A stretch of 64,000 bases of DNA from Methanothermobacter sp. (GTDB taxonomy: Archaea > Methanobacteriota > Methanobacteria > Methanobacteriales > DSM-23052), in assembly GCA_030055615.1 (NCBI GenBank), contig JASFYN010000003.1, forward strand, positions 124,001 to 188,000, given 5' to 3'. Every line of letters begins with the position of its first letter. Within the stretch, counting starts at the first letter, position 1. The translations under genes and the position numbers were made by a program. The notes beneath the pieces are model-generated. The model ran no database searches and was not told where the DNA came from. It worked only from the letters and a program-made list of their open reading frames with translations. Positions 38,600 to 48,173 of this stretch are shown in pieces.

Positions 38600-40162
38600 A
38601 TGAAAATGGAGGAACCAGCCCTCATAGCAAAATCTGAAAAATTCCTAGAAAGTATAAAAATCCAGAAGATAAACCCAGACGATCTTATAGACCCCAAACG
38701 TTTCATCGAAACATACACCCATTTAAGATCCAATCTAAAAAAACTCCAAAAAATAAAAAAGAAGATGGAACTAAAAGGATTCAAAACACCATACCGTTCA
38801 ATGGCGATATATGGCCCTCCACTAAAGGGGGAATTGAAAGCAGAGGACCTCCATGACATAAAAAGACAAACACGATATTTTAGGATGAAAGCTTCGCTTA
38901 AAAAGAACATCCTGGACAGGGTAAATTCTGCGATAGCATCCCATAGGATAGCATTAGGCCATCTAGAAGAACACGGCACTTTAACTTGTGAAATATGCAG
39001 AAAAACTTTCAGGCTTGGCGAATTATCAGAAGATGAATTTAAAGAATGTGAATGTGGCTCCAGCCTCCAAGTAAAATTCGAAGAGGGAAATATAAAACGC
39101 CTTGAAATAATACCATATCTTCCACTTTCAGGAGACTATATGGTCAAGATTTCCCAATTGACCCCATGGGCCAGGGAGTCCTTCAAAGAGATTATAAGAC
39201 TCCTAAAGAATGAGAGAAGTGGAACCATAACCTCGGCGACCATGATCATTAAGGTCCAAGAATCCGGGCGCTGGGTCAGAAAAAAGATGACTATCGAAGA
39301 CATCGACCACGTCGACTATGAAGAGAAATTAAAACAAGAATACGGACCCCATGCGAGGATAGAATTCATACAATTTCACCGCAGAAAATCCACAATAATC
39401 AATGATAGACACATTAGAACAGCGCTGGCACTAGGCTATTCCGGGTTTATCCAAGATTTTCTGGCTAAAATAGAAGATGAAATCCTTAAAAAAAGATTAA
39501 AAAAACCTCATATAATTAAAAGATATGATGAAATACATGAAGAGGCTGGGAAATATTCGCCACCATTTGTAAGAGAAGGCAAAGAGCTTGAAGAAATCCG
39601 AAAAAGAAGACTTGAAGACCTTCTTATCCAAGAAGGTCTGGCAGATGAAAATGGAAATCTGAAACCAGATCTTCAATCGGACCTAGAAATGAGAGAGAAA
39701 ATAATGAATATTTTCTCAAGAATCCCCACAACCCTAATATTATGGGATATAGCACGTTATTATCTTACAACATCCCATGACAGGAGAAGTAAGTATGCAG
39801 GCCCATTCCCAGGTTTAGGCCCAGTTTTGGACCGTAAACAGGTTAAAGCATTCAACAAGATGGACAGTGAAGCTGTTAAACTCCTCAGAGAACATGGTGA
39901 GAAAATATTCTATATAAAAAATCTCCAAAAATTATTATTAAGAAAATTTGAGATAGAAGAAAAAATAAAAGGCTTACACATGAAAATTAATCCAAAGGCC
40001 TTTGGAGCCGCTCTAATCAACTTAGAATCTGGTATAGATGAGAAAACATGTGCTAGTATATTTTCTGTGACATTAGACGAGTTAAAAAGAGAAAAGGAGA
40101 ATATAAAGGCTCTTAGAAAACCTGCAGACAAGGCTAGGCTCTTCATGGAAATGATTAAATAA
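38600..40162 (+). CDS. DUF530 family protein
   Basis: A 520-residue methanogen-restricted DUF530 protein, rich in charged helices. It has a zinc-ribbon-like CEIC...CECG near residue 130 and long coiled-coil-prone stretches near both ends. It lies 28 nt after metG on the same strand, a neighbourhood hint that it could touch tRNA or translation, but function is unknown. ATG is used; a TTG lies just before it. No strong ribosome site is visible. Confidence 0.82.
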   Translation: MKMEEPALIAKSEKFLESIKIQKINPDDLIDPKRFIETYTHLRSNLKKLQKIKKKMELKGFKTPYRSMAIYGPPLKGELKAEDLHDIKRQTRYFRMKASLKKNILDRVNSAIASHRIALGHLEEHGTLTCEICRKTFRLGELSEDEFKECECGSSLQVKFEEGNIKRLEIIPYLPLSGDYMVKISQLTPWARESFKEIIRLLKNERSGTITSATMIIKVQESGRWVRKKMTIEDIDHVDYEEKLKQEYGPHARIEFIQFHRRKSTIINDRHIRTALALGYSGFIQDFLAKIEDEILKKRLKKPHIIKRYDEIHEEAGKYSPPFVREGKELEEIRKRRLEDLLIQEGLADENGNLKPDLQSDLEMREKIMNIFSRIPTTLILWDIARYYLTTSHDRRSKYAGPFPGLGPVLDRKQVKAFNKMDSEAVKLLREHGEKIFYIKNLQKLLLRKFEIEEKIKGLHMKINPKAFGAALINLESGIDEKTCASIFSVTLDELKREKENIKALRKPADKARLFMEMIK

Positions 40163-40234
40163 AAAACGCCCTTAAAATTGCTACAAAATACGATGGATCC
40201 TACCTATTATTAAAATAAGAAGAAAGTGATCATA

Positions 40235-40687
40235 TTGGCTAGAAAAATACATATAAACCAGCCATTAACCTCACGTAGAATAATAGAAGTCCTTGAAAAA
40301 AACCCTGACCTTGAAAAGATCACATGCCCACCCAGTCTATATGATAGAATTTCCCCAAAGTACCTCAAAGCCCTCAAAAAATTAGGAATAAAAGTAGAAC
40401 CTAAAAGAAGGCGTAAATATGCTGAAAAGGACGTGAAAATGATCAGGAAACTTATAAGCGAAGGTAAAACCCCAAAAGAAATAGCAAGTATAACAAAGAT
40501 ACCCATCAAAACCATATACTACCTCAAAGGGGACATGAAACTCAAAAGGGGCCCAAAGCCCAAATATGATAAAATCACAAGAAGGCGCGTGCAGAAAATG
40601 GCAAAAAAGGGTATGCCCGCGAAAAAAATAGCTGAAAAATTTAATATACCCTTAAGGACAGTCTATTATATAATCAAAAAGGGGTGA
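40235..40687 (+). CDS. Double helix-turn-helix DNA-binding protein
   Basis: A basic protein of 150 residues with two resolvase/Hin-type HTH units: SEGKTPKEIASITKIPIKTI and KKGMPAKKIAEKFNIPLRTV, both followed by YYLK or YYIIK. Two tandem HTHs in one chain suggest binding to a repeated or bent site. The start is TTG, chosen because GTGATC sits just upstream; GTG 40226 is an alternative. It is 6 nt before the MraY-like gene. Confidence 0.7.
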   Translation: MARKIHINQPLTSRRIIEVLEKNPDLEKITCPPSLYDRISPKYLKALKKLGIKVEPKRRRKYAEKDVKMIRKLISEGKTPKEIASITKIPIKTIYYLKGDMKLKRGPKPKYDKITRRRVQKMAKKGMPAKKIAEKFNIPLRTVYYIIKKG

Positions 40688-40693
40688 TCCCAG

Positions 40694-41656
40694 TTGCTAC
40701 CAGTTGAATTTAACACTATCATAACAGTATCTATTATTTGTTTCACAGTGGCATTTTCATCAACCTATTTTGTAATGCCAAGATTAATAAAAAAGCTAAG
40801 GAATGCTAACATAGTCGGGAAAGACATCCACAAGATCTCTAAGCCAATGGTCGCTGAAATGGGTGGTATCGGAATACTATTCGGGTTTATAATAGGAATG
40901 TTCATAGCAATTTGCACATTCCCAAAACTCCACTATGAACTCATAGTAACCCTACTTGTTATTATACTAGTCGGCCTTGTGGGCATGGTAGACGACCTTG
41001 TAAGACTCTCATCAAAAGAAAAACTATTCCTCCTATTCTTGGCAGGACTCCCACTTATATGGGTAGCCCCTCCTAACGTAGGTATACTATATCTTATAAG
41101 TATGCCAATAGCAGTTTCCATCGCCTCAAACCTCACCAACATGCTAGCTGGTTTGAATGGGATCGAATCAGGACTAGGATCTATAGCCATGATATCACTC
41201 ACAGCATCCTGTATAATAATGGGAAAATATGATGTTTCACTTATTACGATGACAATGTTAGGTTCTCTTTTGGCCTTTTTAATATACAATCGGTACCCTT
41301 CGCGTGTATTCCCAGGAGATGTTGGTACACTTATAATAGGGGCATGTATAGCTGCTGTGGCATTCATAGGACGTATAAAGAGCATAGCATTCATCGTATT
41401 ATTACCGAATATAATAGATTCCATTTTAAAATTCTATAGCGCGGGTGTAATGGAGAGGCATCAACACACTCCTACAATGGTGACAGAAGATGGTAAACTT
41501 GTAGTCCCACCAGGAGGGTTCAATTCGCTTATAAGATGGATCCTTAGAAGGCCCATGAAGGAAAAACATGTTGTACTCATCGTATGGTTTATAGGAATAT
41601 TATTCGGTTCCCTTGGGATACTATTAGCCTTTATATTACCCCTTGACCCGATATAG
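40694..41656 (+). CDS. MraY/WecA-type phospho-sugar transferase
   Basis: A 320-residue glycosyltransferase family 4 membrane enzyme with about 10 helices. Catalytic motifs are GMVDDLVRLSSK (the DD pair), GLNGIESGLG and FPGDVGTL. Such enzymes move a sugar phosphate from a UDP-sugar to a polyprenyl phosphate, starting pseudomurein, N-glycan or wall polysaccharide synthesis. The TTG start follows GGGGTGATCC. Its 3' end overlaps the convergent TPR gene by 21 nt. Confidence 0.9.
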   Translation: MLPVEFNTIITVSIICFTVAFSSTYFVMPRLIKKLRNANIVGKDIHKISKPMVAEMGGIGILFGFIIGMFIAICTFPKLHYELIVTLLVIILVGLVGMVDDLVRLSSKEKLFLLFLAGLPLIWVAPPNVGILYLISMPIAVSIASNLTNMLAGLNGIESGLGSIAMISLTASCIIMGKYDVSLITMTMLGSLLAFLIYNRYPSRVFPGDVGTLIIGACIAAVAFIGRIKSIAFIVLLPNIIDSILKFYSAGVMERHQHTPTMVTEDGKLVVPPGGFNSLIRWILRRPMKEKHVVLIVWFIGILFGSLGILLAFILPLDPI

Positions 41657-42526
41657 TAACCTACAAATATCCACAACAACTTTAGAAGCCTTAGAATCGT
41701 CTGAATCCCTAAATAATTCAATTGCACTTTTAAAATTCTCTAAAGCCTCTTCTTCGTTTCCTTTGATGAAATATATGACGCCTAGGAAAACATTCACAAT
41801 CCCAAGTGACATCTTATCATCTCTTTTATCGAATATCTCCGCAGCCCGTTCAAAATAATTGAATGCATCATCATAATTCTTATCTTCGAATGAACGGCTT
41901 CCAAGGCTTAGGAGGATGGAAGCTTCACCCAATTCATCATTTATTGCCGTAGCTATATCCAGAGCCTCTTTTAATTCTTCAATGGTACCCCCAGGGGGTT
42001 CATATACTGATTCTAGACGTCCAAGTAGTGTTCTCAACTTTGGTAGTATCTTGTCAATATCAACTTCTAACTTTTCAGGTTCAGGAACCTTAGAGGTTTC
42101 CTCAAGTTTTTTATGCAATTCAGCCATTTCTATGGCTTCTTTCATCTTCTCGACTTCGCTTATCTTCTCTTTCATCTCGGCTTTGCGGGGTGATTTAATT
42201 GAAGAATAAACTTTGAATGCCTCCTTAAAATATTCAATAGCAATACCCATCTCTCTCTTATCTAGGTAAACATCACCCATAAAATCGAGTACAATAGCTT
42301 CAAGTTCTTTATCATCCAGTTCAACAGCTACTTTAAACGCTTTTTCAAGATATTCCATAGCATTTTCATGTTCACCCTTATCAAGGTAATATCCTGCTAT
42401 TGATAACAAAATATCGAACTCTTCCTCCCATAATTCCCGGAGACGGTGGATATAATCCTCTAATGACCTTCTCCTTTCAAATAGGTCAAATAAACCCAAT
42501 ATTAATATCATTCTACTTTCCAACAT
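41636..42526 (-). CDS. TPR repeat protein
   Basis: A 296-residue helical repeat protein with at least five tetratricopeptide units, such as AGYYLDKGEHENAMEYLEKA, GDVYLDKREMGIAIEYFKEA, and GVIYFIKGNEEEALENFKSA. A charged linker (KVPEPEKLEVDIDK) separates two TPR blocks. It is probably a scaffold for the products of the operon above it. Its first ATG overlaps the upstream KaiC-like gene by 14 nt; an ATG 15 nt later avoids this. Last gene of the Roadblock/KaiC operon. Confidence 0.85.
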   Translation of the reverse strand: MLESRMILILGLFDLFERRRSLEDYIHRLRELWEEEFDILLSIAGYYLDKGEHENAMEYLEKAFKVAVELDDKELEAIVLDFMGDVYLDKREMGIAIEYFKEAFKVYSSIKSPRKAEMKEKISEVEKMKEAIEMAELHKKLEETSKVPEPEKLEVDIDKILPKLRTLLGRLESVYEPPGGTIEELKEALDIATAINDELGEASILLSLGSRSFEDKNYDDAFNYFERAAEIFDKRDDKMSLGIVNVFLGVIYFIKGNEEEALENFKSAIELFRDSDDSKASKVVVDICRLLYRVKG

Positions 42527-43187
42527 GTAATCCCTTATCTGTTATGGTGTATTGGGCAGATTTTTTACCTGCTGAAGATTCTATCTTGATTTTTTCCCCA
42601 TCTAAACATAATTTTAAATCAGCTAAATCCATCAAAGAAGTTTCAATCTGAGGTTCAACAGTCCCTGTTGTATGCACCACAACCCCCACACCCCTAGCTT
42701 CACTTATACGACTCTTATAAGCTTTAACAAGCCTTAACACTAAACTTGGAGGGTTAAATGCGAATATCATTGTAAGAGAGTCCAATATAGCCCTAAACTT
42801 GGATGATTTCCTAAATAATGAACGTGTACCCACACCAACTTTCACCATAAAATCAGTAAGATTTTGGACTGATGAAAACTTTAATGTCTCTGAATCTTCA
42901 ACCTTAACACCAGCCAACCGGGTTAAAAGATCTATTATGTAAACATCACCATTTTGAATATATGGTCGCAGAAACCAATTAAATTCCATCATCCTCTGCT
43001 CAAGTTGCCTTGAACCATAATCAGCAACTATATACAAGCATGGTTCGCCACCTTCAAGGCCCGAATAAAGAAACTGATAGCAGAATATGGACTTACCTAC
43101 TTTAGGGGGGCCATAAAGTAATATAAGATTCCCAGGTGCCACATCCTCAAGAAGATCATCCAAAACATTCGCTTCCTGGCCCTTCAT
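42513..43187 (-). CDS. KaiC/RadA-like ATPase, paralogue 1
   Basis: A 224-residue single-domain RecA-fold ATPase. Walker A is GPPKVGKS, and a Walker-B-like strand ends in ILDSLT. It shares with its upstream neighbour the segment SSVxNxTDxMVKxGxxxR, so the two are in-paralogues. Single-domain KaiC proteins include ArlH/FlaH, the archaellum assembly ATPase. The start ATG is chosen 9 nt inside a GTG frame because TGTGAT precedes it. Fourth gene of the operon. Confidence 0.82.
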   Translation of the reverse strand: MKGQEANVLDDLLEDVAPGNLILLYGPPKVGKSIFCYQFLYSGLEGGEPCLYIVADYGSRQLEQRMMEFNWFLRPYIQNGDVYIIDLLTRLAGVKVEDSETLKFSSVQNLTDFMVKVGVGTRSLFRKSSKFRAILDSLTMIFAFNPPSLVLRLVKAYKSRISEARGVGVVVHTTGTVEPQIETSLMDLADLKLCLDGEKIKIESSAGKKSAQYTITDKGLHVGK

Positions 43188-43202
43188 GAATATCACACAA
43201 AT

Positions 43203-43901
43203 TTAGTCAACTATTATACCCCTAGAGGTTATATCATAATGGGCTTTTACCTTACCACTTCCGATCATGGCCTCTATGGTGAGTTTCTCCCCATCAAGGT
43301 GAATTATATTATCTACTATGGCTTTTAACATGTTCTCGACCCTGGAAGAAGCTGAACCTTCAGTGTAAGTTACAATTGCTGTTCCTCCACTCTCTTTTAT
43401 ACGCATTATATAGACTGTGAGCACCCTTACAATCAAAACTTCGTCATTGAATGCCATGAGGGTTGTTAACGAATCAAGAACTGATCTGTAACGGGGCGAG
43501 TTTGATGTTATCTGGCGTATGGCCATTCCCAATTTTACCATGATATCTGTGGGATTATGTACAGATGATAAAAAATAGTTAGGTTTACTTTCAACTTCCA
43601 CGCCTGCAATTGTTGATATGGCATCTATGAAATAAAAACTTTCATTTTCTATGTATTCAGAGAGGTTCCAACCGAAATTGGCTATATTTCTTTCAATGTC
43701 CTTCAGGCCATAATCTGTGCTGATATAAAGGCATGGTTCATTATTAAGAAGGCCCTCATATGCAAATTGATAAGAGAATACAGATTTCCCAACCTTTGGA
43801 GGACCGTAGACGAGTGTAACAGTGTTCTCTGCAAATGATCCGCTTCCTTCACTTACAAGTTCATCTAAACCGGGAATACCTGATGGGATCCTTATAATCA
43901 A
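43203..43901 (-). CDS. KaiC/RadA-like ATPase, paralogue 2
   Basis: A 232-residue RecA-fold ATPase starting with the usual IRIPSGIPGLDELV. Walker A is GPPKVGKS and the Walker-B-like strand ends in VLDSLT. The start is TTG because GGTGAT lies just upstream and this removes overlap with the preceding gene (1-nt gap). It is paralogous to the gene that follows. It could form hetero-oligomers with that protein and with the KaiC-like half of the GTPase fusion, which is inference. Confidence 0.82.
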   Translation of the reverse strand: MIIRIPSGIPGLDELVSEGSGSFAENTVTLVYGPPKVGKSVFSYQFAYEGLLNNEPCLYISTDYGLKDIERNIANFGWNLSEYIENESFYFIDAISTIAGVEVESKPNYFLSSVHNPTDIMVKLGMAIRQITSNSPRYRSVLDSLTTLMAFNDEVLIVRVLTVYIMRIKESGGTAIVTYTEGSASSRVENMLKAIVDNIIHLDGEKLTIEAMIGSGKVKAHYDITSRGIIVD

Positions 43902-43902
43902 T

Positions 43903-45078
43903 TTAATCACCATAGAGTAATCCTAGGAGGGCGTCAAGGGCATCAGTGACTCCTTTCCCTTCTGTTACTATCGCTGGTATGATGGGGATGTCCTTGCCAA
44001 GTTTCATCTTTTCACGTATTTCTTCGGGTGAAAGTGCCCCTGGCAAGTCTTGTTTATTCGCGACTAAAACTTTTGGTATCGCCTCTGCTTTTGCCTTCCT
44101 TATCATTTCTTTGGCCCTTGCAAATGTTTGTGGGGCTGTTGAGTCAACGATTATAAAAGCACCAACTGATTCCCTGCCTAGAACATCTAATAGTAAGTCA
44201 AATCGTTCCTGGCCTGGTGTGCCGAATACATCAGCTATAAAACCTTTATATTCAAGATGTCCTATATCTAATGCTATCGTGGTTGGAAAAGCCGATAAAG
44301 CCTTCCTATCAACTGAAACAGACTTCTTTGATATTTTCTTCACGAAAGTCGATTTACCTGCATTGTATGGGCCGGTGACTAATATCTTCGGTATGTATAC
44401 TTTAACTCCTCCTGGTTGCACCACAAAGAATAGTACCATAGTATCTGATGGTTTGGACCATGAAGAATGGGCTACCATGAAACCTTGGCCTATTATAACC
44501 CTTTCTTCTATTGTTTTGATCTCAACTACACAATCCATGGATTTTTTAAGATTTTGGATTAAATCGTGGTTATAATCCCATTTTGTGAAGAGATAAATTA
44601 GGCTAGTATTATATTTTTTGCCATGTGAATTCCATTTTTTTATGATGTTTATTGTCTCATTTTCTCCAAGATAATCTATCAGGGTTGAAAGGTTATTTAT
44701 GATACCTATACCATCGGGCACGTCCTCTATAGCTTCTAGTATCACTTCTTCTATCTGTGAATAGTCCTCGATGGAATATTTGGCATCTGATGGTAATCCT
44801 ATGAACGGTGAAGTTCCATCAACAAAGAAAGCTTGGGTATCTTTTAAGAATTTTTCAAGGTCCCAACCATAGGATTTGAACTCATATATTATCGTTTCAG
44901 GTTCGGCTACATTCGTGAATATGAAACCCTTATCTCCATCTCTTAATCTCCCATTTAGCATCTGATAGCCAAATGCTTCATAATCCACTCCAGGAACGGC
45001 GGAGAACATTAGAGAGGCGTTATCGATTATACCGCCACCGAGTATGTCGTCAAGTTTAGGGATGTAAGTCTTTTTCAT
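43903..45078 (-). CDS. Degenerate KaiC-like domain fused to small GTPase
   Basis: A 391-residue two-domain protein. Residues 1 to about 225 resemble a KaiC domain ([22 protein letters not shown]) but the Walker A position reads [10 protein letters not shown], without GK(S/T), so this half should not bind ATP. Residues from about 230 form a Ras-like GTPase: [17 protein letters not shown] and NKQD. ATG is used because GGAG lies 8 nt upstream; 2 nt separate it from the Roadblock gene. With a Roadblock protein next door, it recalls MglA-MglB, with the dead KaiC half perhaps joining the active paralogues. Confidence 0.85.
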   Translation of the reverse strand: MKKTYIPKLDDILGGGIIDNASLMFSAVPGVDYEAFGYQMLNGRLRDGDKGFIFTNVAEPETIIYEFKSYGWDLEKFLKDTQAFFVDGTSPFIGLPSDAKYSIEDYSQIEEVILEAIEDVPDGIGIINNLSTLIDYLGENETINIIKKWNSHGKKYNTSLIYLFTKWDYNHDLIQNLKKSMDCVVEIKTIEERVIIGQGFMVAHSSWSKPSDTMVLFFVVQPGGVKVYIPKILVTGPYNAGKSTFVKKISKKSVSVDRKALSAFPTTIALDIGHLEYKGFIADVFGTPGQERFDLLLDVLGRESVGAFIIVDSTAPQTFARAKEMIRKAKAEAIPKVLVANKQDLPGALSPEEIREKMKLGKDIPIIPAIVTEGKGVTDALDALLGLLYGD

Positions 45079-45080
45079 CT

Positions 45081-45458
45081 TCACATCTCCTTGAGTATTT
45101 CTTCAACCTGACTTGCCCTAGTTTCCATTTCAACGAGTAAAAGACCCAATTGGGCGTTTGGTTCTGCGAGTGCCGTTAATATAGCCTTCTCACCCGCAGG
45201 TTTTAAGATTATTATACCCTTCTCGGTCCTTACGGTGATCTCATCCACCGCACCAGTGTTCATCTGGCTAGAAGCAGCTTCTGCAGCTCCCATGATAGTG
45301 GAACATAAAGCTGAGAAGATTCTCGCATCCACGTCTGGGGGTGTGCGTGCATTTATAAGAAGACCTTCCTTGGACACTATCCCTGATGCTCTTATCTGTC
45401 CAACTTGCATAAAACTCGAAAGAACATCATCTAATTTTTCTTTTTTTGTTTTAGTCAT
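45081..45458 (-). CDS. Roadblock/LC7 (MglB-like) protein
   Basis: A 125-residue Roadblock/LC7 domain: [17 protein letters not shown], the central helix [14 protein letters not shown] and the [19 protein letters not shown] end. Such proteins bind and regulate small GTPases (MglB activates MglA). It is followed 2 nt later by the GTPase fusion, its likely partner. The start is the ATG after GGGTGGATCT. A TATA box TTATATATAA at 45490-45499 gives the operon its own promoter. Confidence 0.88.
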   Translation of the reverse strand: MTKTKKEKLDDVLSSFMQVGQIRASGIVSKEGLLINARTPPDVDARIFSALCSTIMGAAEAASSQMNTGAVDEITVRTEKGIIILKPAGEKAILTALAEPNAQLGLLLVEMETRASQVEEILKEM

Positions 45459-45489
45459 AGATCCACCCAACAAGAAATTTATTATCTAC

Positions 45490-45499
45490 TTATATATAA
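45490..45499 (-). promoter_or_regulatory. TATA box of the Roadblock/KaiC operon
   Basis: TTATATATAA on the minus strand, 31 nt before the Roadblock ATG; a start near 45466 would give a very short leader. Confidence 0.55.
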
Positions 45500-45604
45500 C
45501 CTCATATGTGAAATCCCCCACACACTGAGGGGTTCTATACTTACCCCATTCTGAAATATAATAAATTGTTTATAATCTTATCATACTAGTGGTTTTCGAT
45601 TTTT

Positions 45605-46096
45605 TTATACCCATTTCACATCTGATGTTGTGAACATGTAATTGTATGAGAAGGCTGGATTATAAAAACCATTAGTCATATTCTCTGTTTTAAATGTTGA
45701 ACAAATGTTTCTCCGCATGTAATAATTTATCCTGTCTCCTAAAGAATTTCTACAATCTTCTGGGATTTCCCTTTTTAGATGAGCATATACTATAAGCCTA
45801 ATTTTATATTTTCCATAAGTTTCATTATATCCCTCTTTTATAGCCTCCATTTTAATTATCTGGACAGAAGACGGTTGTAAAAGGATATTCTTCCTTGTCG
45901 TATATTCATGATAAGCATCCCAGGAATAAAGTGCAAGTTCATCCATGTTAGCTCCTTGGATAGCACCATCCCTTGCAGCTGCAAGAGCAATATCCAATTC
46001 CAGATTATCAATTAAAAAATAGGATACCAGAAAAAGTGTTGGAATAATAAAACCCAAAATAAGAATATACTCCCCTGTTATCTGGCCTCTATCCAT
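45605..46096 (-). CDS. Class III signal peptide pilin-like protein
   Basis: A 163-residue type IV pilin-like protein. The N-terminus MDRG|QITGEYILILGF has the archaeal class III pattern: short basic leader, Gly before a Gln at +1, Glu at +5, then a long hydrophobic helix. The globular part has two cysteines and several N-glycosylation sequons. It should be processed by an EppA-type peptidase. It starts 1 nt after the preceding pilin-like gene and lies 146 nt upstream of the Roadblock operon. Confidence 0.75.
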   Translation of the reverse strand: MDRGQITGEYILILGFIIPTLFLVSYFLIDNLELDIALAAARDGAIQGANMDELALYSWDAYHEYTTRKNILLQPSSVQIIKMEAIKEGYNETYGKYKIRLIVYAHLKREIPEDCRNSLGDRINYYMRRNICSTFKTENMTNGFYNPAFSYNYMFTTSDVKWV

Positions 46097-46097
46097 C

Positions 46098-46541
46098 CTA
46101 CCTTTCCTCTGTTATCATTATAATAATCCTATGGTCCTTTTTAAAATTCTTAATCTTGTAAGTGAAGCCAGGTCTCAATATGATATTTCTGGGATTCCCA
46201 TTATGATCAACTATCACACAAGGGTAAATTGAGGACATACCATACCTCCCATTAACCATGCCATACACTCCACTAGAGTTGACCCATAACTGATAACGTG
46301 AACCATGGATACTATCAGGGGCCGCGAAGATCACCTCATGTCCTGGGCCACCAGCCAATACAAGATTAACCTTACCAGCCAATTCGTCCATTAAAACCCT
46401 TAAATCAGTTAAAATTCTTTCCTCGTTAGCATAATCTATCCTATAGGAGGCCATACTCATCAAATATAATATTATAAAGGACAAGTAAAGGAATGAGATC
46501 AAGAAATCCGTTGTAAAAATTCCTCTTTCACATTCTATCAT
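46098..46541 (-). CDS. Pilin-like minor subunit
   Basis: A 147-residue protein with an N-terminal ERGIFTTDFLISFLYLSF helix, the size and layout of a pseudopilin but without the class III Gln. The rest is beta-rich (GSRYQLWVNSSGVYG) with a basic C-terminus. GAGGGTGG precedes the ATG. It probably pairs with the class III pilin-like protein encoded 1 nt downstream. Confidence 0.62.
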   Translation of the reverse strand: MIECERGIFTTDFLISFLYLSFIILYLMSMASYRIDYANEERILTDLRVLMDELAGKVNLVLAGGPGHEVIFAAPDSIHGSRYQLWVNSSGVYGMVNGRYGMSSIYPCVIVDHNGNPRNIILRPGFTYKIKNFKKDHRIIIMITEER

Positions 46542-46643
46542 AGAACCACCCTCTAGTATGATAAAATTATAAAATGTTAATATAATTTTTCCTTATGATT
46601 TTATAATAGAGTCTCCTAGAATATATCATAGCGGGGAGTGAAA

Positions 46644-47120
46644 ATGTATAAGATAGTATTATTTAGTGGAGGCCCTTACAGATTCGAGGAATTCGAAGAA
46701 TATGTGGAGGATATTGGAGGTCTAGTGCTTAAAAAGGATCGTTTTAATGTGAGCAGAGGAGAATACTTCCTAGCAGAGGAAATTAAAGCTCTAACAATAA
46801 TACCCGAAGAAGAAGAGGAACAACTAAAGACGATCGTAAATAGGATAAAAGGGTTCATCCAAGAATTACCATTTGACGAGAACAAAAAAAGGAAAATACT
46901 ACTATGCATACTCCTACATGACTCATTGACTAGGAACCCCCAATGGATGGAAAAAGAGGAAATAGAAGAAAAACTAGTATGCCCTTGTGAAATTAAATTT
47001 TGTGAAAATTCGCCAGAATGCTTCATTGACTTGCCAGAGGTCCTAGATGCAATGGTGGAAATGGAACTATTAGAAAAGAGAGATAATAAAGGCACAGCCG
47101 AATATAGGATAATCATCTAA
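46644..47120 (+). CDS. Conserved hypothetical Cys-containing protein
   Basis: A 158-residue soluble protein, not recognised. It opens with a Rossmann-like strand KIVLFSGGPYRFEEFEEYVE, has an acidic helical middle, and carries CPCEIKFCENSPEC, which could form a metal site. ATG is chosen because GGGGAG lies 5 nt upstream. It is followed 27 nt later by a TIGR00304-type membrane protein. Confidence 0.6.
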   Translation: MYKIVLFSGGPYRFEEFEEYVEDIGGLVLKKDRFNVSRGEYFLAEEIKALTIIPEEEEEQLKTIVNRIKGFIQELPFDENKKRKILLCILLHDSLTRNPQWMEKEEIEEKLVCPCEIKFCENSPECFIDLPEVLDAMVEMELLEKRDNKGTAEYRIII

Positions 47121-47147
47121 AGTTCAATAGGGGAGGCCTGATAAAAG

Positions 47148-47399
47148 TTGAACACAAATTCATTGATAATAGTTGGGATAATACTCATAATCCTTGGTAT
47201 TTTCCTAGTATTCGCTGGTAGCATCATAAGCATATTTAAGACAAAGGAAGGTGCAGAGGTTAAAACAGGTGGAGTTATAATGATAGGACCCATCCCCATA
47301 ATATTCGGAAGTGACAGGGGGATGGCTATCATAGGCTTCCTAATGGCCATAATCTTAATGATAGTGGCTTACATACTATTTTATAGGAGTATAATTTAA
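47148..47399 (+). CDS. TIGR00304/DUF131 small membrane protein
   Basis: An 83-residue protein with two hydrophobic helices and the conserved GGVIMIGPIPIIFGSDR between them, the signature of this archaeal family. The TTG start follows GGAGG by 11 nt. Function unknown. Confidence 0.75.
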   Translation: MNTNSLIIVGIILIILGIFLVFAGSIISIFKTKEGAEVKTGGVIMIGPIPIIFGSDRGMAIIGFLMAIILMIVAYILFYRSII

Positions 47400-47414
47400 C
47401 ATTAGGGGGTTTTT

Positions 47415-48173
47415 ATGAAGGGGAAGGTGTTTTTTATTGGTGGAGGGCCTGGAGATCCAGAACTTTTAACTTTAAAGGCTGTTAAGATAATTAAAAATTC
47501 TGATATTATAATATATGCAGGTTCCCTTGTGAACAAGAAGATTCTAGATTTTGCGCCTGATTCTAGTGAGATCTATGATAGCTCATCTATGACATTAGAT
47601 GAGATAATAGATATCATGGTGGATGGTGCTGCTTCTGGGAAGATTATTGCCAGGATACATACTGGTGACCCTTCAATTTATGGGGCTATAATGGAGCAGA
47701 TGAGGGAACTTAAAAAGAGAAGAATTCCCTTCGAGATTATACCAGGGGTGAGTTCACTTTTCGCTGCTGCAGCCGCTTTAAAAACAGAATTAACTGTGCC
47801 CGGGGTTTCTCAGACTGTTATAATCACAAGACCTTCTGGTAGGACGCCAGTACCCCCCAAAGAGGATCTAGGAGGTCTTGCAAGTCATAATTCTACTATG
47901 TGTATATTCCTTGGGGTTCATAAAATTGAGGAAGTTGTTAAAAGTTTAAGAGAACATTATAGGGATGATACACCAGTAGCAGTGGTTAAAAGGGCTTCAT
48001 GGGATGATGAGGAGATAATAAGGGGTAAACTCTCTGATATAAAAGATAAAGTAAAGAAAAGTAATATTCAGAAGACCGCTATCATCATAGTAGGTGATGT
48101 TCTCGAACCTGGAGATTTTGAAACTTCGAAACTATATGATCCTACCTTCAGCCATGGATATCGTATAGCCTAG
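47415..48173 (+). CDS. cbiF: Cobalt-precorrin-4 C11-methyltransferase
   Basis: Cobamide-biosynthesis methyltransferase, 252 residues. The SAM-binding loop [18 protein letters not shown] is followed by IYAGSLV, the [12 protein letters not shown] motif and [10 protein letters not shown], all typical of CbiF/CobM. It methylates C11 of cobalt-precorrin-4 in the anaerobic route that methanogens use. ATG follows AGGGGGT. It is convergent with nikR, overlapping it by 4 nt, next to a metal transporter. Confidence 0.95.
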   Translation: MKGKVFFIGGGPGDPELLTLKAVKIIKNSDIIIYAGSLVNKKILDFAPDSSEIYDSSSMTLDEIIDIMVDGAASGKIIARIHTGDPSIYGAIMEQMRELKKRRIPFEIIPGVSSLFAAAAALKTELTVPGVSQTVIITRPSGRTPVPPKEDLGGLASHNSTMCIFLGVHKIEEVVKSLREHYRDDTPVAVVKRASWDDEEIIRGKLSDIKDKVKKSNIQKTAIIIVGDVLEPGDFETSKLYDPTFSHGYRIA

